In this document: in pieces, positions 60,583 through 64,000 of the stretch
How the letters are laid out: each line of letters begins with the position of its first letter
Numbering within the stretch: position 1 is the stretch's first letter
NCBI RefSeq assembly: GCF_030551255.1
Contig: NZ_CP130630.1
Location: 8,865,001 to 8,929,000 of the forward strand
Source of the DNA: Streptomyces sp. NL15-2K
Lineage (GTDB): Bacteria; Actinomycetota; Actinomycetes; Streptomycetales; Streptomycetaceae
Length of the DNA: 64,000 nucleotides
Direction of reading: 5' to 3'
Position numbers and translations under genes: made by a program
The notes under the pieces: model-generated
Databases searched by the model: none
Told to the model about the DNA's origin: nothing
What the model saw: the letters and a program-made list of their open reading frames with translations, nothing else

Positions 60583-61338
60583 TCAGCGCCAGGTGATCGG
60601 CCGACGCGCGTCGGCCGGCAAGGCGCTGACGCGGTCGTATCCCTCGACCGCGACGGTTGTGCCGGGCGCGATCTCCGTGAACCCCGCGTCCCGCACCAAC
60701 GGCAGCCCGCTCCTGGTGAGGTCCCGCCAACGGCCCTCGGCGGCGGGGCGCACGGCGAGCGGGAACCCCGCCTCGCGCCAGGCGGCCCGCTCCACGTCCG
60801 ACAGCTCCCACCAGGCGAGCTGGGCACCGTGTCCGGCCTGCGCCATCGACTTGCCGGCCGACATCTCCAGGTCCGGGTTCAGCCAGAGCACCGGCGCCGA
60901 CCCGTCCGCGTCCACCGGCGGCTCCGGGTCGTCGAGGTCGGTACCGGAGACCTGGAGCCGGGCCAGGTCCTTGGGCCAGCCGTCCAGCGGTACGGGCGGG
61001 AAGACCCGCACCTCGGCCGACTCGCCGGTGACCGTGATCCCGGGCAGTGCCTCGGCCCGCCGCCACTCCGCTCCGCGGGCTCGCCGCACGACCTTCCGGA
61101 TCCGCGCGTCCTGCCAGTCCCGCACGGCCTGAGCCCACTCGCCGTCACCGAGGGACCGCTCGTCACTGAGCATGACGAGTACGGCGCGCGCGGCGGTCTC
61201 CAGGGCGTCGGTACGGGCGGGCGGTGCGGCTCGTTCGATACGGACGACCAGGGGCAGCACGAACTGCGGTGCGTGGTCGCGTGTGCTCCGCTCGGACCGG
61301 AAGGGGCTGTCATTCACAGGCGTCGGATCAAGGCTCAC
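60583..61338 (-). CDS. Peptidyl-tRNA hydrolase PTH2-like protein
   Basis: A 251-aa protein. The N-terminal 150 residues are variable (QFVLPLVVRIERAAPPARTD, AEVRVFPPVPLDGWP). The C-terminal part carries a PTH2-like core (LWLNPDLEMSAGKSMAQAGH, then GAQLAWWELSD), where the K-x-x-AQ-x-x-H pattern matches the active region of archaeal/eukaryotic type peptidyl-tRNA hydrolases, followed by LPLVRDAGFTEIAPGTTVAV. GTG 61338 overlaps the stop of the small zinc-ribbon gene (GTGA). Whether it hydrolyses peptidyl-tRNA in vivo is not shown by the sequence; bacteria normally rely on Pth1. Confidence 0.65.
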   Translation of the reverse strand: MSLDPTPVNDSPFRSERSTRDHAPQFVLPLVVRIERAAPPARTDALETAARAVLVMLSDERSLGDGEWAQAVRDWQDARIRKVVRRARGAEWRRAEALPGITVTGESAEVRVFPPVPLDGWPKDLARLQVSGTDLDDPEPPVDADGSAPVLWLNPDLEMSAGKSMAQAGHGAQLAWWELSDVERAAWREAGFPLAVRPAAEGRWRDLTRSGLPLVRDAGFTEIAPGTTVAVEGYDRVSALPADARRPITWR

Positions 61339-61580
61339 GCGTCCAGTCTGCCAACCTGGGCGAGCGTCACCCCGAGCAGGCCGTCCGCTGGCCTCCTGCC
61401 TCCCCCACTCTCGGCTTCGCTCGAGCGGGGGGACCCCCAGCACACAGGGCAGAGCGTGATGCCCTTGTACGACTCCGGGTACTCCGTCGGCTCACGGCAC
61501 AGCACGCAATCCGCGTACGGAGGCCCCTCTGCCTTGGGCGGCCTGGTCGCGTCGATCAGGCAGTAGTCGTCCTCGCTCAT
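61335..61580 (-). CDS. Small zinc-ribbon protein with a repeat-derived C-terminus
   Basis: An 81-aa protein. Two CxxC pairs (DCVLCREP and LCPVC) make a probable zinc ribbon. Directly after the second pair the sequence becomes WGSPRSSEAESGGG, encoded by the dispersed repeat at 61400-61439, then continues RRPADGLLGVTLAQVGRLDA. The stop overlaps the start of the PTH2-like gene. The repeat insertion kept both the frame and the coupling. Function is unknown. Confidence 0.65.
   Translation of the reverse strand: MSEDDYCLIDATRPPKAEGPPYADCVLCREPTEYPESYKGITLCPVCWGSPRSSEAESGGGRRPADGLLGVTLAQVGRLDA
61400..61439 (-). repeat. Dispersed inner-type-1 repeat inside the zinc-ribbon gene
   Basis: The 40-base sequence begins CTCCCCCACTCTCGGCTTCG on the plus strand and ends GGGGGGACCCCCA. 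It is nearly identical to the copies at 5183, 14696 and 28111. Here it forms part of a small coding sequence. Confidence 0.85.
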
Positions 61581-61598
61581 ACGTTCAGCGTAGGCCGG

Positions 61599-62450
61599 TC
61601 ACCGCCGGACGGCCGCCGCCCCGATCAGCTCGGACACCTTCACGAACCGGAAGCCCTGCCGACGCAGCTCCGGCACGATGGTCCGTACCGCCCGCTCGGT
61701 CGCCGGGGCGGCGCTGCGCGTGCAGTGCAGGACGACGACCGACCCCGGCCGCACCCCCTTGAGGACCTGCCGGGCCACCGCGTCCGCGTCCGTCGCGAAG
61801 GCGTCCCCGCCGACCACGTCCCACTGCACGGCGGTGACGCCGGTCGGGGTCAGCGCCTTCAGGGCCCGCCGGTCGTAACACCCGCCGGGGAAGCGGAAGT
61901 ACGGCATCGGCTCCGGTACCCCGGCCTTCCGGAAGGCGGCGTACGCCCGCTCCACGTCCGCGCGCATCCGGTCCTCGGAGACGGTCGGCAGTCCGTAGCA
62001 GTCGTCGGTGAAGGCGTAGTGGCTGTACGAGTGGTTCGCGACCTCGAAGAGCGGGTCCTGCCCGATGGACCGGGCCTGCACCGGGTACTGCTCGGCCCAC
62101 CGGCCCGTCATGAACACCGTGGCCGGCACCTTCAGCGCCCGCAGTGTCGCGATCAGCCGTGGATTGTCGAACCGCTCGCCCGCCGCCGCCCGCGGCCCCT
62201 GCCCGGCGGTCATGTCGGCGTCGAAGGTGAGCGCGACGGTCCTGCCGTGCGTCCGGGGGCCGTTCTCGAAGACGGGCGTCAGGCCCGCGGGGCCGGGTGC
62301 GAGGGTCGGTGGCCGGGACGGGGCCGTGGCGGGCGCGGAGGGAGCCGGGCGCGCGACCCGGGGGGCCTGGGCGGTGCCGCAGGCGGCGAGGGAGGCGAGG
62401 GCGGCGCTCAGGGCGCAGGCGGCGGTGCCGCGTCGCACAAGAGTGATCAT
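61599..62450 (-). CDS. Polysaccharide deacetylase lipoprotein
   Basis: A 283-aa exported protein. A signal peptide ends at a lipobox (LASLAACGT), and a Pro/Ala spacer precedes the NodB carbohydrate esterase 4 domain. Motifs are TFDADM (catalytic Asp and metal Asp), HSYSHY (metal His pair), FRFPGGCYD, and VLHCTRS near the end. It probably deacetylates peptidoglycan or another cell-surface glycan. ATG 62450 is the start. It is the second deacetylase in the window (the other is at 20222-21685) but is not in a polysaccharide operon. Confidence 0.87.
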   Translation of the reverse strand: MITLVRRGTAACALSAALASLAACGTAQAPRVARPAPSAPATAPSRPPTLAPGPAGLTPVFENGPRTHGRTVALTFDADMTAGQGPRAAAGERFDNPRLIATLRALKVPATVFMTGRWAEQYPVQARSIGQDPLFEVANHSYSHYAFTDDCYGLPTVSEDRMRADVERAYAAFRKAGVPEPMPYFRFPGGCYDRRALKALTPTGVTAVQWDVVGGDAFATDADAVARQVLKGVRPGSVVVLHCTRSAAPATERAVRTIVPELRRQGFRFVKVSELIGAAAVRR

Positions 62451-62510
62451 CGTATGAATGTATGGCGATATGACTTATATGTGCGTCAGCACCGCCGGAG
62501 CGTCACCCGC

Positions 62511-64000
62511 TCAGATCTCCCGTTGCTCCAACGCCCGCGTCGCCGGCCCCTGCACCACCTTGCCGTCCGTGTCGAAGCGGGAGCCGTGGCAGGGGCACTC
62601 CCAGGCGCGTTCGGCGGCGTTGAAGGAGACCAGGCAGCCCATGTGGGTGCAGCGCGCGGACAGGGCGTGCAGGTGGCCGCCCTCGTCCCGGTACACCGCG
62701 AGCCGGCCGCCGCCGGTGCGTACGACCGCGCCCTCGCCCGGCGGCAGGGCCTCGACCGGCGGCGGAGGCCGCAGCCGGTCGCCGACGAAGTGACGGGCGA
62801 CCTGCGCCTGGTGCTTGAGGAACGACGGCGCCTCGCGCACGGTCGAGCGCAGTCGGCGCGGGTCGTACAGCTCGCTCCACGCGCACTCCTCGCCGGTGAT
62901 CAGCGCGGTGAGCAGCCGGCCCGCCATCATCCCGCCGCTCATGCCCCAGCCGCCGAAGCCGGTGGCGACGTACGCGTGGTGCGCGCCCGGGTGCAGCGGG
63001 CCCACCAGCGGCACGGTGTCGGTCGGGTCGTTGTCCTGGGTGGCCCAGGCGTGGGTGAGGGTGACGTCGGGGAAGTGCTCGGCGGCCCAGTCGGCCAGGT
63101 GCTGGAAGCGGGAGCGGGTGTCTCCGGTGCCGGGCGTGAAGTGCTCCCCGGTGACGATCAGCAGCCGCTGCTCCCCGTGCGGTGCCGTGCGGACCGAGCG
63201 CGTGCCCTCCTCCGGGGTGATGTACATGCCGTCGGGGTCCCGGCCGGCGTCGATGGTCCCGGCGACGACCAGCTCGCGGCGCGGGGAGAGGCGGGTGAAC
63301 AGCAGGGCGCGGTCGAAGACCGGGTAGTGCGTGGCGACCACGACGTCCCCGGCGGTCACCGTGGCTCCCGTGTCGGTCGTCAGCCGGCACGGCTCGCCCT
63401 CCTCCAGACCGATGACGGTGGTGTGCTCGTGGATGTGCCCGCCGTGGGCGAGCAGGTCGTCGGCGAGGGCCAGCAGGTACTTGCGCGGATGGAACTGCGC
63501 CTGTCCGGTGACCCGCACCGCGCCCGCCACCGGGAACGGCAGCCCGGTCTCCGTCACGAACGACGCCGGCAGCCCCGCCTCCCGCGCCGCATCCGCCTCG
63601 GCTCGCAGCTCCGCCACGTGGCCCGCTTCGCGGGCGTACGTGTACGCGCTCCGCTCCTCCCAGTTGCAGTCGACGCCCAGCTCGGCCACGACGCCGGCGG
63701 CCCGCTCGATCGCCTCCGTCTGCGAGCGGGCGTACAGCCGCGCCCCCTCGGGGCCCCGGGTGCGCCGCAGCTTGTCGTAGATCAGGGTGTGCAGCACGGT
63801 GACCTTGGCGGTGGTGTGCCCGGTGACGCCGGCCGCGACCCGGTCGGCCTCCAGCACCGCCACCTCGCGCCCGGCCCGCGCCAGCTCCCACGCCGTGCTC
63901 AGCCCGGCGACACCGGCGCCGATCACGGCCACGTCGACCCGGAGGTCGTTCTCCAGCACGGTCCGGTCCGGGCCGGGCGCGGTCTGGAGCCAGTACGAGC
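62511..64000 (-). CDS. FAD-dependent oxidoreductase with C-terminal Rieske domain (5' end outside window)
   Basis: A DAO-type flavoprotein. The FAD site is VAVIGAGVAGLSTAWELARA, and GFGGWGMSGGMMAG is the C-terminal FAD motif. The last 90 residues form a Rieske [2Fe-2S] domain with CTHMGC and CPCHGSRF ligands. The frame stays open to the window edge and reads SYWLQTAPGPDRTVLENDL before the FAD motif, which matches the usual N-terminus of this family (SYW near the start). The true start is therefore just beyond 64000, not the internal GTG at 63959. The substrate is unknown; relatives are annotated as glycine/D-amino acid oxidase-like. Confidence 0.85.
   Translation of the reverse strand, partial: SYWLQTAPGPDRTVLENDLRVDVAVIGAGVAGLSTAWELARAGREVAVLEADRVAAGVTGHTTAKVTVLHTLIYDKLRRTRGPEGARLYARSQTEAIERAAGVVAELGVDCNWEERSAYTYAREAGHVAELRAEADAAREAGLPASFVTETGLPFPVAGAVRVTGQAQFHPRKYLLALADDLLAHGGHIHEHTTVIGLEEGEPCRLTTDTGATVTAGDVVVATHYPVFDRALLFTRLSPRRELVVAGTIDAGRDPDGMYITPEEGTRSVRTAPHGEQRLLIVTGEHFTPGTGDTRSRFQHLADWAAEHFPDVTLTHAWATQDNDPTDTVPLVGPLHPGAHHAYVATGFGGWGMSGGMMAGRLLTALITGEECAWSELYDPRRLRSTVREAPSFLKHQAQVARHFVGDRLRPPPPVEALPPGEGAVVRTGGGRLAVYRDEGGHLHALSARCTHMGCLVSFNAAERAWECPCHGSRFDTDGKVVQGPATRALEQREI

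Noticed and set aside
61339..61443. Longer start for the PTH2-like protein through the dispersed repeat (MGVPPLERSREWG frame)
   Set aside because: That N-terminus comes from the repeat in another frame; the GTG at 61338 overlaps the upstream stop in a standard coupled arrangement.
1..64000. CRISPR array, tRNA or rRNA genes
   Set aside because: I found no regularly spaced repeat-spacer pattern and no recognisable tRNA or rRNA sequence; the tandem repeats present are short minisatellites.

Overview
The window is very GC-rich and has short intergenic gaps, frequent GTG starts with AGGAGG-type ribosome sites, twin-arginine and lipobox secretion signals, and shared gene order with Streptomyces (ngcEFG, rok7B7, xylFGH, dxs, whiI, hemE, hemY, hemQ). 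I read it as a piece of Streptomyces chromosome, mostly core arm-proximal sequence with a few accessory insertions. I recognised no tRNA, rRNA or CRISPR array.

Left edge (1-1.4 kb): the 3' end of a large serine recombinase and a decayed IS5-family transposase, probably the border of an integrated element. 1.6-10.3 kb: sugar uptake, with an N-acetylglucosamine/chitobiose importer (ngcEFG), the ROK regulator Rok7B7, and a xylose-type importer (xylFGH). 10.5-16.9 kb: dxs, an amino-acid permease, a small NYN-like protein, a beta-hydroxyacid dehydrogenase and a beta-propeller-like protein. 17.2-23.1 kb: a probable exopolysaccharide locus, with a UDP-sugar dehydrogenase translationally coupled to a hyaluronan/chitin-synthase-like glycosyltransferase, facing a secreted deacetylase and a CBM3-GH16 protein. 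23.3-26.7 kb: a two-gene beta-oxidation operon. 26.8-33.5 kb: a LacI regulator and beta-mannosidase divergent from a three-gene ABC importer, a self-contained mannoside utilisation unit. The CUT1-type importers here lack their own ATPase, so a shared one (MsiK in Streptomyces) is the expected partner.

33.6-37.9 kb: RNase D, the sporulation regulator WhiI (with a sigma-WhiG-like promoter), a DUF3000 protein and hemE. 38-47.2 kb looks accessory: a TraB-like protein, an ISAs1 transposase scrap, a two-component system, a secreted S33 peptidase, membrane proteins, a broken acyltransferase and a secreted GH43-like protein. 47.3-53.6 kb returns to conserved genes: rhomboid protease, a CoA-disulfide-reductase-like flavoprotein, a DUF4349 lipoprotein, hemY and hemQ (which with hemE supply the coproporphyrin heme route). 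53.6-64 kb: a second secreted S33 peptidase, a DUF4142 protein, a 750-base repeat-filled gap, a DUF692 (MNIO) enzyme fused to a partner-like domain, a fatty-acid desaturase, a cold-shock protein, a PTH2-like protein coupled to a small zinc-ribbon protein, a second deacetylase, and a Rieske oxidoreductase running off the right edge.

The most unusual signal is a family of dispersed repeats. Two composite elements (5131-5391 and 14649-14883) have long perfect terminal inverted repeats around the same ordered pair of 40-base inner repeats. Single copies of the first inner repeat lie inside two unrelated genes (beta-mannosidase and a zinc-ribbon protein), where they are read in the same frame as nearly the same peptide.
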